Below are positions 51,709-59,851 of a stretch of 64,000 nucleotides of DNA, piece after piece. A program made the position numbers and the translations under genes. Origin of the DNA: Chryseobacterium luteum. GTDB taxonomy: Bacteria > Bacteroidota > Bacteroidia > Flavobacteriales > Weeksellaceae. The notes under the pieces were generated by a model, which was not told the DNA's origin, did no database searches, and saw only the letters and a program-made list of their open reading frames with translations. The stretch covers positions 1-64,000 of the forward strand of contig NZ_JPRO01000022.1 of the NCBI RefSeq assembly GCF_000737785.1, written 5' to 3'. How positions within the stretch are numbered: the stretch's first letter is position 1; each line of letters opens with the position of its first letter.

Positions 51709-53739
51709 GTTATGATGTCCCATATTGAGTTTAATCTTTTTCAAATCTTCCAGTTCGTGAACCGGTCTTTCGATGTCATAAGGAATCGGCATTTTTGAAA
51801 ACGTCTGGAAATAAAGCAGACAAGCGTCTTTCCACCAAACGGCATCTTTAGCTTGAATTTTCAATTTAGACTGAACTTCTGTAAACCGTTCCTCATCTAA
51901 ATAAGGCTGCATTTTGTCCCAAACTCTCTGATAATCTCTGACATTTTTTACGCCTGTATCATATTTGTAGGAGAGTTCTTCCCAAAGCGTTTTTCCGTTT
52001 TTCATCTGATAATCCCACGGAACGTGATGAAACCAGAGAATCAGATTTTCAGGACAGGTTTTAACATTTCCATAGATTTCATTTAATGGAGGGAAATAAT
52101 CTGAGACTGCATTACTTCCCGTTTTTGTACGATCAAATCCTAAACCTTGTGCAGTTGCCTGATGATAATACACCGGTGACCAATCTGGTCTTCCGCCTTT
52201 GTAATCTCCCCACGGCTCCGGACCATAGTGATGTCCGCCTGCAAAAATATGGTGCAATCCTAAAGGCATCATATAATCAACCGCAGTTTCCCTCGAAGTG
52301 AGCATCATTTCTTTTACAGGATTGAGGAATTTTTCATTATCCGTAAATGTCATTTTAATCCACTCATCAGCAATCTGTTCAGAAGTCAAATCGTGGTTCC
52401 AAGCCAAACGTCCGAAAGCGTACCAATTGGCTTGTGCAAAATGATGTCCCGTCCAGTTTTTGTCTTCTCCTATGTTGGCAACCGCCGAAATAGCTGAAAT
52501 TTTTGCTGGTCTTAACGTTCCGTCTGTAATTTTGGCAATTGTAGAGCCTTTGCCATTGGCATATGTATCGCTGTCTAAAGTTTCTTTAAATAATGGAGCA
52601 AGGTAAACCAGATGATTGGCTTGTCCTAAATACTCTTGGGTAATCTGAAATTCAACCATTTCAGAAGTTTTTTTCAAAGCTCCAAAAAGCGGATTAAATG
52701 CTTCACGAGGCTGAAAATCAACAGGTCCGTTTTTAATCTGAACAATCACATTATCCCTGAATTTCCCATCAAGAGGAACAAATTCCAGATAAGCCTGTTT
52801 TGCACGGTCTTCTTTGCTTGGGCTATAAACAAATGCTCTCCACATCACGATTCCACCATAAGGTTTCAGAACATCTGCCATCATATTGGCACCGTCTGCG
52901 TGTGTTCTTCCGTAATCCTGCGGACCAGGTTGTCCTTCAGAATTGGCTTTAACCAAAAATCCTCCAAAGTCAGGAATCAGTTTATAAATTTCTGATGCTT
53001 TGTCTTTCCACCATTTTTGAACATCTTTGTTCAACGGGTCAGAATTTTCCAGTCCGCCTAAAACTTTTGGGGAAGAAAAATTGACTGACAAATAAACTTT
53101 GATTCCGTAAGGTCTGAAAATATCTGCGAGAGCTTTTACTTTTTCAAGATAGTCTTTGCGGAGCATATTGGGCGAAGCATTCACATTGTTGAGAACAGTT
53201 GCGTTAATTCCGATGGAGGCATTTGCTCTTGCATATTCTTCGTATCTCGGTGAAATGGTGTTCGGTAAATCTTCCCATTTCCAAAGCGAATGTCCTGCAT
53301 AACCACGCTCAATCGTTCCGTCAAGATTATCCCAATGGTTGAGAATTCTGACATCGTAGGAAGGTTTTTCGGTAATATTCAAATTTGTTGTAACTGAATT
53401 AGTCTGTTGTAAACGTAAAATATGATAGACTCCGTAAAGCAATCCTATTTCTTTTTCAGCAGAAATGACCAATTTGTTCTGAACTGATTTTATCGTATAG
53501 CCGCCTTTTAGATTTTTTAATGACTTATCCGTACGAAGTTCAATTTCCTGACCTTGCCAATGATTCATCAGTTCTTTTTTGGCGATATTCAAAGTCGGAT
53601 TGTTTCCTTTGGAAATAATTTTATCTGCCGAAACTCCATTTTTTGCGGGAAACCTAAGCCAAAGCTGACTTCCGTCTTCTGCGAAAATCATTAATGGAAT
53701 CATTAGAAATAACACGAGGTAAAGTCGAAAATTTTTCAT
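51706..53739 (-). CDS. aguA: GH67 alpha-glucuronidase
   Basis: About 677 residues from ATG 53739. A signal peptide (1-20, ending FAED) indicates periplasmic location. The enzyme removes (4-O-methyl)glucuronic acid from the non-reducing-end xylose of xylo-oligosaccharides. GH67 signatures are GGFLVKANSEGQPGPQDYGR (acid Glu), VQIKNGPVDFQPREAFNP (base Asp and Glu) and the C-terminal GLHHIFAGGHHYGPEPW and WFHHVPWDYQM. The frame extends 30 codons further upstream into the hairpin cluster, but those residues are not natural. It is the last gene of the proposed xylan operon. Confidence 0.96.
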   Translation of the reverse strand: MKNFRLYLVLFLMIPLMIFAEDGSQLWLRFPAKNGVSADKIISKGNNPTLNIAKKELMNHWQGQEIELRTDKSLKNLKGGYTIKSVQNKLVISAEKEIGLLYGVYHILRLQQTNSVTTNLNITEKPSYDVRILNHWDNLDGTIERGYAGHSLWKWEDLPNTISPRYEEYARANASIGINATVLNNVNASPNMLRKDYLEKVKALADIFRPYGIKVYLSVNFSSPKVLGGLENSDPLNKDVQKWWKDKASEIYKLIPDFGGFLVKANSEGQPGPQDYGRTHADGANMMADVLKPYGGIVMWRAFVYSPSKEDRAKQAYLEFVPLDGKFRDNVIVQIKNGPVDFQPREAFNPLFGALKKTSEMVEFQITQEYLGQANHLVYLAPLFKETLDSDTYANGKGSTIAKITDGTLRPAKISAISAVANIGEDKNWTGHHFAQANWYAFGRLAWNHDLTSEQIADEWIKMTFTDNEKFLNPVKEMMLTSRETAVDYMMPLGLHHIFAGGHHYGPEPWGDYKGGRPDWSPVYYHQATAQGLGFDRTKTGSNAVSDYFPPLNEIYGNVKTCPENLILWFHHVPWDYQMKNGKTLWEELSYKYDTGVKNVRDYQRVWDKMQPYLDEERFTEVQSKLKIQAKDAVWWKDACLLYFQTFSKMPIPYDIERPVHELEDLKKIKLNMGHHN

Positions 53740-53755
53740 TGAAAACTTTTTTCTA

Positions 53756-53860
53756 TAGGTCGTACCTACATTTATTAATATTGAACCCTTCGGGTTCTTT
53801 TGAAACGTTTTATTTTGATAGGATTTCATCCTATCCTTCGTTAAATCGTCCCTTTGGGAC
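53756..53860. repeat. Cluster of four triloop palindromes (REP-like)
   Basis: Four consecutive hairpins, each with a three-base loop: taggt-cgt-accta (53756-53768), gaaccc-ttc-gggttc (53783-53797), gataggat-ttc-atcctatc (53817-53835) and gtccc-ttt-gggac (53848-53860). They fill the gap between the GH43 stop and the GH67 start. The style matches the REP-like elements of Bacteroidetes associated with REP-type tyrosine transposases. Confidence 0.75.
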
Positions 53861-53870
53861 TTTTTATGGA

Positions 53871-54839
53871 TTATTCTTCTAGTCCTTCAATGGTTTTAAT
53901 TTTACCATCGCTGTCATATTCAAGTTCTATTACTTTCATACTTCTGAGCCAGGTTTTTCCTTCACTCGGAATAGAATCGTGGAAGAAGAGATACCATTTT
54001 CCTTTAAATTCAGCAATACTGTGATGGGTTGTCCATCCTACAACAGGCGTCAGAATTTCTCCTTGAAAAATAAATGGACCATAAGGATTGTCTCCTGTTG
54101 CATAACAAATCAAATGCGTGTCTCCGGTAGAATAAGAAAAATAATATTTGTCATTAAACTTGTGCATCCAGGACGCTTCGAAAAAGCGGTGTTTGTCACC
54201 GTGAAGCAAAGGATTTCCGTTTTCATCCAGAATCAGAACATCTTTAGGCTCTTCTCCGAATTCCAGCATATCATCGCTCAATAAAGCAACTTTTGAAGGA
54301 ATTGCAGGTTCATCATCATTTGGAATTATTGCTGATTCCAATGCTTTATTGTTTCTGTAACGTTGCAATTGTCCGCCCCAGATTCCTCCGAAATACATAT
54401 AATGTTTTCCATCTTCTTCGAAAATACAAGGATCAATGCTGTAGCTTCCCATCATCGGATGTTTTTCAGGAACAAATGGTCCGTAAGGTTTGTCGCTTAC
54501 CGCAACACCAATTCTAAAGATATCATTTTTATCTTTTAACGGAAAATACATATAATATTTTCCATTTTTGAACGCCACATCACAATCCCATAATTGTCTT
54601 CCCGACCAGGGAATATCTTTTACCGAAAGGACAACACCGTGGTCTGTAATTTCACCGTTTTCTACATCATCAAGGGAGAAAACGTGATAATCATTCATAT
54701 CGAAATGGTCGCCGTTATCGTTTTCTTCGATTCCACTTTCACGGTCGTGAGACGGATAGATGTAGATTTTGCCTTCAAAAACGTGTACGGAAGGGTCTGC
54801 CATATAATCTTTCGGGAATAGATATTTTGATTTTTTCAT
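53871..54839 (-). CDS. GH43 family glycosidase (cytoplasmic)
   Basis: A 322-residue five-bladed beta-propeller enzyme. The catalytic base is Asp15 in MADPSVHV, the pKa-modulating Asp is in SYSIDPCIFE, and the acid Glu is in HRFFEASWMHK. No signal peptide, so it acts in the cytosol on imported oligosaccharides, as a beta-xylosidase or alpha-L-arabinofuranosidase. Single domain, no carbohydrate-binding module. Upstream (54840-55024) lies a gap with repeats. Confidence 0.94.
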   Translation of the reverse strand: MKKSKYLFPKDYMADPSVHVFEGKIYIYPSHDRESGIEENDNGDHFDMNDYHVFSLDDVENGEITDHGVVLSVKDIPWSGRQLWDCDVAFKNGKYYMYFPLKDKNDIFRIGVAVSDKPYGPFVPEKHPMMGSYSIDPCIFEEDGKHYMYFGGIWGGQLQRYRNNKALESAIIPNDDEPAIPSKVALLSDDMLEFGEEPKDVLILDENGNPLLHGDKHRFFEASWMHKFNDKYYFSYSTGDTHLICYATGDNPYGPFIFQGEILTPVVGWTTHHSIAEFKGKWYLFFHDSIPSEGKTWLRSMKVIELEYDSDGKIKTIEGLEE

Positions 54840-54982
54840 TGTTTTAATATAGATATTTAGATAATAGACTGATAGATGATAGATTTTATTGAATTAGATT
54901 TTCTCAAATTTTGCAGATTGTTGAAATCAAGGATCTACCTAATTCGCTAAATCTGCGAGAGAAATATTTTTTTAATCTTTTT

Positions 54983-55015
54983 AAACCTTATAGGCTTTCA
55001 AAACCTATAAGGTTT
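54983..55015. repeat. 12-bp perfect inverted repeat between GH10 and GH43
   Basis: aaaccttatagg (54983-54994) with cctataaggttt (55004-55015), nine-base loop. On the minus strand, the direction of transcription, it is followed by A-rich rather than U-rich sequence, so it does not look like a terminator. It may be a multicopy element or an mRNA-stabilising hairpin. Confidence 0.7.
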
Positions 55016-55024
55016 GAGGCAGTA

Positions 55025-56146
55025 TTATTTTTCTTTTGTTAATTGAATGATTTTTTCCACCACAGGTTTCGCCTGATTATTTCGGTCAAAAAGTAACGGA
55101 TAATCAGTTCTGCCTTTTACCGGGAAATCGTTTTTCCAGGATTGGGCATCGGTAGTTCCCCACAGAGTTACTCTCCTAATTTTATCCTGATGTTTGATGA
55201 ATAATCTGAAAAAATCCAGATAACGGTTTTCCCATTCTGCTTTTACATTTTCGGGAAGTCCGGCTGTGTAAGGATTCATTTTTGCTTCATATTCTACTTT
55301 GTCGGAAACGTTGGCAGAAGTTCCCCACGGTGAAGGAAGTGCGCTGATTTCCATTTCAGTAACATTTACTTTCACACCGTTTGCTGCGTAGTCAAGAATT
55401 GCTTTTTCGTATTCAGCAATTGAAGGTGTGTCGAGACCAACGTGGGTCTGCATTCCTACTCCATCGATTCGGATTCCTCTGGATTTTAAAGTCTGAACCA
55501 TTTTGCTCACAGTTTTAACTTTTCCGGGATGCCATTCGTTGTAATCGTTGTAATAGAGTTCTGCATTCGGGTCTGCTTCCTGAGCGTACTGGAAAGCCAA
55601 CGGAATAAATTCTTCGCCCAGAATTTCGTAGAATTTACTTTTACGGTAAGTTCCATCTTCCATTATGGCTTCATTCACCACATCCCAGCCTTTCACACGA
55701 CCTTTGTATCTTGAGACAACCGTTGTGATGTGATTTTTCATTCTTTGTTTTAAGACTTCGGCAGAAACGTCTTTTCCGTCTTTGTCTACGAAAAACCATT
55801 TTGGTAACTGAGAATGCCAAATCAAAGTATGACCGATAATGAACATTTTATTTTTCTCTCCAAAAGCGACAAATTTATCGGCATCATCAAAAAAGAATTT
55901 GCCTTCTTCTGGTTGAAGAAACATCGATTTCATACAGTTTTCTGCAATGATGGAACTGAATTGATTTTTAATAATTTCTACAGACTTTACATCCTTCTCG
56001 TAAATCTGCGGAAGACTCATCGCTGTTCCGATGTAGAATTTATTTTTGAATGCGTTTTTCAGGGTAAGGTCAGAAGTTGCAGTGCTTGCTGTTTTGCACG
56101 AGACTGTCAAGGTTAAAATTCCTAATAATGCTATTATTTTTTTCAT
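55025..56146 (-). CDS. GH10 endo-1,4-beta-xylanase, lipoprotein
   Basis: About 373 residues from ATG 56146, with a lipoprotein signal (lipobox TVSC, Cys17). GH10 motifs: ENCMKSMFLQPEEGKFFFDD, GHTLIWHSQLPKWFF, the acid/base Glu in GWDVVNEAIMEDG, YYNDYNEWHPGK and the nucleophile Glu in VNVTEMEISAL, ending VTLWGTTDAQSW. It cuts the xylan backbone. Residues after the lipid Cys (KTASTATSD) lack an acidic run, so an inner-leaflet outer-membrane position is as likely as the surface. A longer frame to 56221 runs into the repeat region and is not used. Confidence 0.95.
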   Translation of the reverse strand: MKKIIALLGILTLTVSCKTASTATSDLTLKNAFKNKFYIGTAMSLPQIYEKDVKSVEIIKNQFSSIIAENCMKSMFLQPEEGKFFFDDADKFVAFGEKNKMFIIGHTLIWHSQLPKWFFVDKDGKDVSAEVLKQRMKNHITTVVSRYKGRVKGWDVVNEAIMEDGTYRKSKFYEILGEEFIPLAFQYAQEADPNAELYYNDYNEWHPGKVKTVSKMVQTLKSRGIRIDGVGMQTHVGLDTPSIAEYEKAILDYAANGVKVNVTEMEISALPSPWGTSANVSDKVEYEAKMNPYTAGLPENVKAEWENRYLDFFRLFIKHQDKIRRVTLWGTTDAQSWKNDFPVKGRTDYPLLFDRNNQAKPVVEKIIQLTKEK

Positions 56147-56223
56147 AAAATTTTTATTTTCTTTTGGCTTTAGCCGAAACTTATTATAAATTTTGGTAAA
56201 GTCCGTTCCTATTGATTTCAATC

Positions 56224-56350
56224 AGCCTTGTCAAGGTTTTGAACCTTGACAAGGCTTTTTTAATACGCCGAATCGCACGCAGCCCGGCTTGAACGGAGCT
56301 CTTTTTGTGGAGCGAAGCGGAACAAAAAGGCGGGAGTGGAAGACGGAAAA
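56224..56350. repeat. Composite intergenic repeat: 15-bp hairpin plus ctttttgt...acaaaaag element
   Basis: agccttgtcaaggtt (56224-56238) and aaccttgacaaggct (56242-56256) form a perfect stem with a TTG loop. It is followed by an element with ctttttgt (56301-56308) and acaaaaag (56322-56329) around ggagcgaagcgga. I recall very similar text (gtggagcgaagcggaacaaa) between genes of many flavobacterial genomes. It lies between the symporter gene and GH10. A minus-strand frame across it is an artefact. Confidence 0.7.
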
Positions 56351-56373
56351 GCTGCCCAAATTTTACTATATTT

Positions 56374-57828
56374 TTAATCTTTCGCTTTTCTTCTTTCTTT
56401 AAGGTCATGTTCGATTTCGATTTCTTTTTTCTTGTTAATTTCATAGAACATCAGCAATCCACACGCTAAAAAGAACGGGATGGACGGAAATACGCTGACC
56501 AGCATTTTTGCACCTGCTGAAACGCTTTCCGGCTGAATAACGCTCATTGCACCTTCTGACGAAATGTAGCCGTATTTTCCGATAATTAATGCAACCAATG
56601 AACTTCCGATGCTCAATCCGACCTTTAAACCGACCATCATTGCCGAGAAAATAATTGCTGTTGCACGTCTGTTGTTTTTCCATTCTGAATAATCGGCAAC
56701 GTCAGCAATCATCGCCCAAAGCAATGGCGTTCCGATTCCGTAGAAGAAACCGTGTAGAATCTGGGATAAAAACATTAACCCAACCGATTTTGGCGGATAA
56801 AATATAAATGCCAATACAAATAATGTTGAAATAAACAATGAAGCGATGAACGCATCTCTTTTGCCGTATTTATCTGCAAACTTTTTGGAAAAAGTAATCC
56901 CGACAATCATCATAATGATTCCGCCTGCATTAAACAATCCGAAACCTGCTGAACGAGGGTCTTCTCCGAAGAAATTCATCCCGATGGAATTGAAGAAATT
57001 GGTAATCGGTGATATAAATTGCTGAAGTGAGGTTTCGTCTACATAGTTGTTAAAATAATACACATACGAACCGCCTTTCATTGCTAATGTAATGAAAATC
57101 AATGTTGTAACTCCTAAAATTATAATCCAGGGTTTATTATTTTTTAAATCCTTTAAATCTGCGCTCAAAGATGATTCCTGTTCCGGTTTTGGAATAACTC
57201 TTTCTCTGGTTGTAAGAAAAGTAATCAACAGCATTACCGTTCCGATGATGGCAAGCCAGGTCATTACCACTTCAATCCCGACCGCTTTATCTCCGTGTCC
57301 GGCAGACAAAATGATTGGCAACATAAATACCTGAACAAAAAACTGCGCAAACATTACGGCAACAAAACGATAGGAAGAAATACTGTTTCTCTCACTCATA
57401 TCGCCTGTTATCACTCCACTTAGAGCCGAGTAAGGCAAATTGTTTGCTGCGTACAATAATAAAAGTATAGTGTAGGTAACCGCCGCATAAATCATTTTTC
57501 CTTTGTAAGAAAAATCGGGTGTGCTGAATGCGAAAAGTGCTGCTGCACCCAACGGAATTGCAGTAAGTAAAATCCACGGACGGAATTTCCCCCACTTTGT
57601 TCGTGTTCTGTCTGCTAAAGCACCAATCAGCGGGTTGAAGACAAAACCAGCTAATAATCCGACAATAAGTGTAATAATAGAGGCATCTTCCGGTTTTAAT
57701 CCGTAAATATCTGTGTAAAAATAAGCTAAATACGTCACCAGAGTCTGGAATACCAGATTGGCGGCTAAATCTCCTAAACTGTAGCCGATTTTCTCAACGA
57801 CAGATATTTTTTGAGATGAGTTGTTCAT
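56374..57828 (-). CDS. GPH-family sugar:cation symporter (xyloside/glucuronide type)
   Basis: A 484-residue inner-membrane transporter with 12 predicted helices. It starts EKIGYSLGDLAANLVFQTLV and has ADRTRTKWGKFRPWILLTAI and YGIGTPLLWAMIADVADYSE, all typical of the glycoside-pentoside-hexuronide:cation family (MelB, XynB, XylP). In this setting it probably imports xylo-oligosaccharides or aldouronates with Na+ or H+. There is no SusC/SusD pair in the island. Confidence 0.93.
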   Translation of the reverse strand: MNNSSQKISVVEKIGYSLGDLAANLVFQTLVTYLAYFYTDIYGLKPEDASIITLIVGLLAGFVFNPLIGALADRTRTKWGKFRPWILLTAIPLGAAALFAFSTPDFSYKGKMIYAAVTYTILLLLYAANNLPYSALSGVITGDMSERNSISSYRFVAVMFAQFFVQVFMLPIILSAGHGDKAVGIEVVMTWLAIIGTVMLLITFLTTRERVIPKPEQESSLSADLKDLKNNKPWIIILGVTTLIFITLAMKGGSYVYYFNNYVDETSLQQFISPITNFFNSIGMNFFGEDPRSAGFGLFNAGGIIMMIVGITFSKKFADKYGKRDAFIASLFISTLFVLAFIFYPPKSVGLMFLSQILHGFFYGIGTPLLWAMIADVADYSEWKNNRRATAIIFSAMMVGLKVGLSIGSSLVALIIGKYGYISSEGAMSVIQPESVSAGAKMLVSVFPSIPFFLACGLLMFYEINKKKEIEIEHDLKERRKAKD

Positions 57829-57910
57829 ATGAAATTAGATATTAGATGATAGACAAATAAATCATAGATTAAGATCTTTTGTCTTTATTTTTATATGTTT
57901 AGTTTAATAA

Positions 57911-59824
57911 TTATTCTGTAGTGAAAGGCGATGCGGGAAGACCGGTTTTGTTTTTTAAGTTTCCGTCGGGGTTGTCTGCCCAGTCATATCTTACTGAAAC
58001 GGGATTTGAAACGGTGTTGTTCCAGACAATGATTTTATTGCCTTCGATTTTTGCTTTTGCCCATTCGTATTTTCCGTCTTTGCCTTTGATAGCGAAGCCT
58101 TTCAGTTCAGAAACGGGTGTAAAATCATCGGTTCCGGTTTTGAAGGAAAGAATTATTTTATTTCCTTCAATTTTCATTGATTGATAAACCGGTCCGTCTG
58201 CGATGATATTCTTTTTGTCTGCAACTTTCAGCGCCTGCAAAGCCAATCTGTCTCCGACTGTTTTCTTGTTTAAAGGATGAATATCGTTCCACTCTCCTAT
58301 ATCGATAATTACGGCAAGTCCGGTGTTCGGAACTTTTATAGAAACCTGGCGCTGCTGTTCTCTCAGTTCTGCCCAGTTGCTTTCCACAGGTTCTTTCTTC
58401 GGCTCCATAAAATTAGCCAATTGTACGGTGAAGAAAGGCAAATCTTTCTGGTTCCATTTGTTTCGCCAATCGGTAATCATTGTGGTCAGCAAATCGCCGT
58501 ATTCTTTTGGTTTTCCGGTATTGCTTTCGCCCTGATACCAAAGTGCTCCTTTGATGTTATAATTGATGAGAGGATTAATCATTGCATTGTACAATCCTGT
58601 CGGTTTCCAACGGATGAAAGTAGTTCCAGGAGCCATTTTTTCCATTTTGGTACCGATTTTATATTTCCATTCGGTTTTTAAATCGATTTTATTGCCGTCA
58701 ATTTCGAGATAGTAAGGTTTATCAGCGATGAACTGCCCTTTTCCGCTTCCGTTGGAGATTCTAACAGCAATCACATTTTTCCCTTCTTTTAAAATGCCTG
58801 TCGGAACATCGTACCAACGTGGTGGATATTCATAGGTTACATTGCCTACTTTTACGCCGTTGATGTATGTCACATCCGCATCCTTTATTCTTCCTAAATT
58901 TAAAAATGCCGCTTTTCCTGCCTGCTTTTTGGTTAAACTAATTTCTTTTCTGAACCAGACAGAACCTTCAAAAGAACCTTCTTTATCTTCCCAAGAACCC
59001 GGAATATTCATTGTTTTCCAGTCAGAATCATTAAGGTCAAAGTTTTCCCAATGTTGGTTTAATCCGATATCGCTTTGGTCGAGTTCTGAGTACCAAGCTT
59101 TGCTTAAAGCCTGTTCGCCAGATTCTGTAGACTTAATTAACTCATCATTTTGCCATTTTTTGGCTTCGTCCAGATATTCAGGGTATTTTTTCAGAGAATT
59201 TTCATCCATCCACGCCTGAATCGGAGAACCGCCTAAACTTGTGTGGATAATTCCAACCGCCACTTTATTTCTCTGACTTAATTCTTTTGCGAAAAAATAA
59301 GCAACTCCCGAAAAATTAAGAATTGTTTGTGGATTTGTCGCTTCCCATTTACCGCCATCAAACTCGGTCTGAGGTGATTTAAAATTATATTTTTGAGGAA
59401 CTGTGAAAAATCTAATATTCTGATTGTTTGCATTTTTAATTTCGTCAGCATAAAGCGGAGTCAGTCTACGCATTGGCAATTCCATATTCGATTGTCCGGA
59501 AGCCAGCCAGACATCGCCGATGAGAATATCTTTCAACGTAATTTCATTGATGGTCATCGTATAAGGACCTCCGGCTTTTTGCTCGGGAAGTGTGATTTTC
59601 CAGTTTCCGGTTTGGTCGGCGGTGGTTTTGTAATTTTTGTTGAGAAATTTCACTTCCACTTTTTCTCCTGCATCGGCTTTTCCCCAAACATTCAGTTTTT
59701 GATTTCTCTGCAAAACCATTCCGTCTGAAACCAGTGCCGGAAGTGTAATTTTGGCTTCAATGAAAGAAATACATAATGAGCCTACGAATAAAATTAATAT
59801 TTTAAAAAAGATTCTGTTTTTCAT
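57911..59824 (-). CDS. SGNH carbohydrate acetylesterase (sialate O-acetylesterase-like)
   Basis: A 637-residue secreted esterase with signal peptide (1-24). The SGNH domain is split: block I LIGDVWLASGQSNMELPMRR with the nucleophile Ser near residue 115, Gly/Asn blocks later (HTSLGGSPIQAW, GALWYQGESN), and the catalytic D-x-x-H in IGEWNDIHPLNKK. An inserted beta-sandwich (about 260-380, SWEDKEGSFEGSVWFRKEIS) splits the domain, as in sialate O-acetylesterase-like and xylan/xyloglucan acetylesterases. In a xylan operon it most likely removes acetyl groups from xylose. The gap to GH127 is 27 bases. Confidence 0.9.
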   Translation of the reverse strand: MKNRIFFKILILFVGSLCISFIEAKITLPALVSDGMVLQRNQKLNVWGKADAGEKVEVKFLNKNYKTTADQTGNWKITLPEQKAGGPYTMTINEITLKDILIGDVWLASGQSNMELPMRRLTPLYADEIKNANNQNIRFFTVPQKYNFKSPQTEFDGGKWEATNPQTILNFSGVAYFFAKELSQRNKVAVGIIHTSLGGSPIQAWMDENSLKKYPEYLDEAKKWQNDELIKSTESGEQALSKAWYSELDQSDIGLNQHWENFDLNDSDWKTMNIPGSWEDKEGSFEGSVWFRKEISLTKKQAGKAAFLNLGRIKDADVTYINGVKVGNVTYEYPPRWYDVPTGILKEGKNVIAVRISNGSGKGQFIADKPYYLEIDGNKIDLKTEWKYKIGTKMEKMAPGTTFIRWKPTGLYNAMINPLINYNIKGALWYQGESNTGKPKEYGDLLTTMITDWRNKWNQKDLPFFTVQLANFMEPKKEPVESNWAELREQQRQVSIKVPNTGLAVIIDIGEWNDIHPLNKKTVGDRLALQALKVADKKNIIADGPVYQSMKIEGNKIILSFKTGTDDFTPVSELKGFAIKGKDGKYEWAKAKIEGNKIIVWNNTVSNPVSVRYDWADNPDGNLKNKTGLPASPFTTE

Positions 59825-59851
59825 AGCAAATTTGAATTCTGCGGTTTATTT

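Noticed and set aside
54983..55015. Hairpin as terminator of the GH10 gene
   Set aside because: No U tract follows on the transcribed strand and GH43 continues in the same direction; kept as a repeat.
56184..56444. 86-residue minus-strand frame rich in Lys/Arg between the symporter and GH10
   Set aside because: It runs through the hairpin and multicopy-type repeat and overlaps the symporter's 3' end in another frame; composition follows the repeat.
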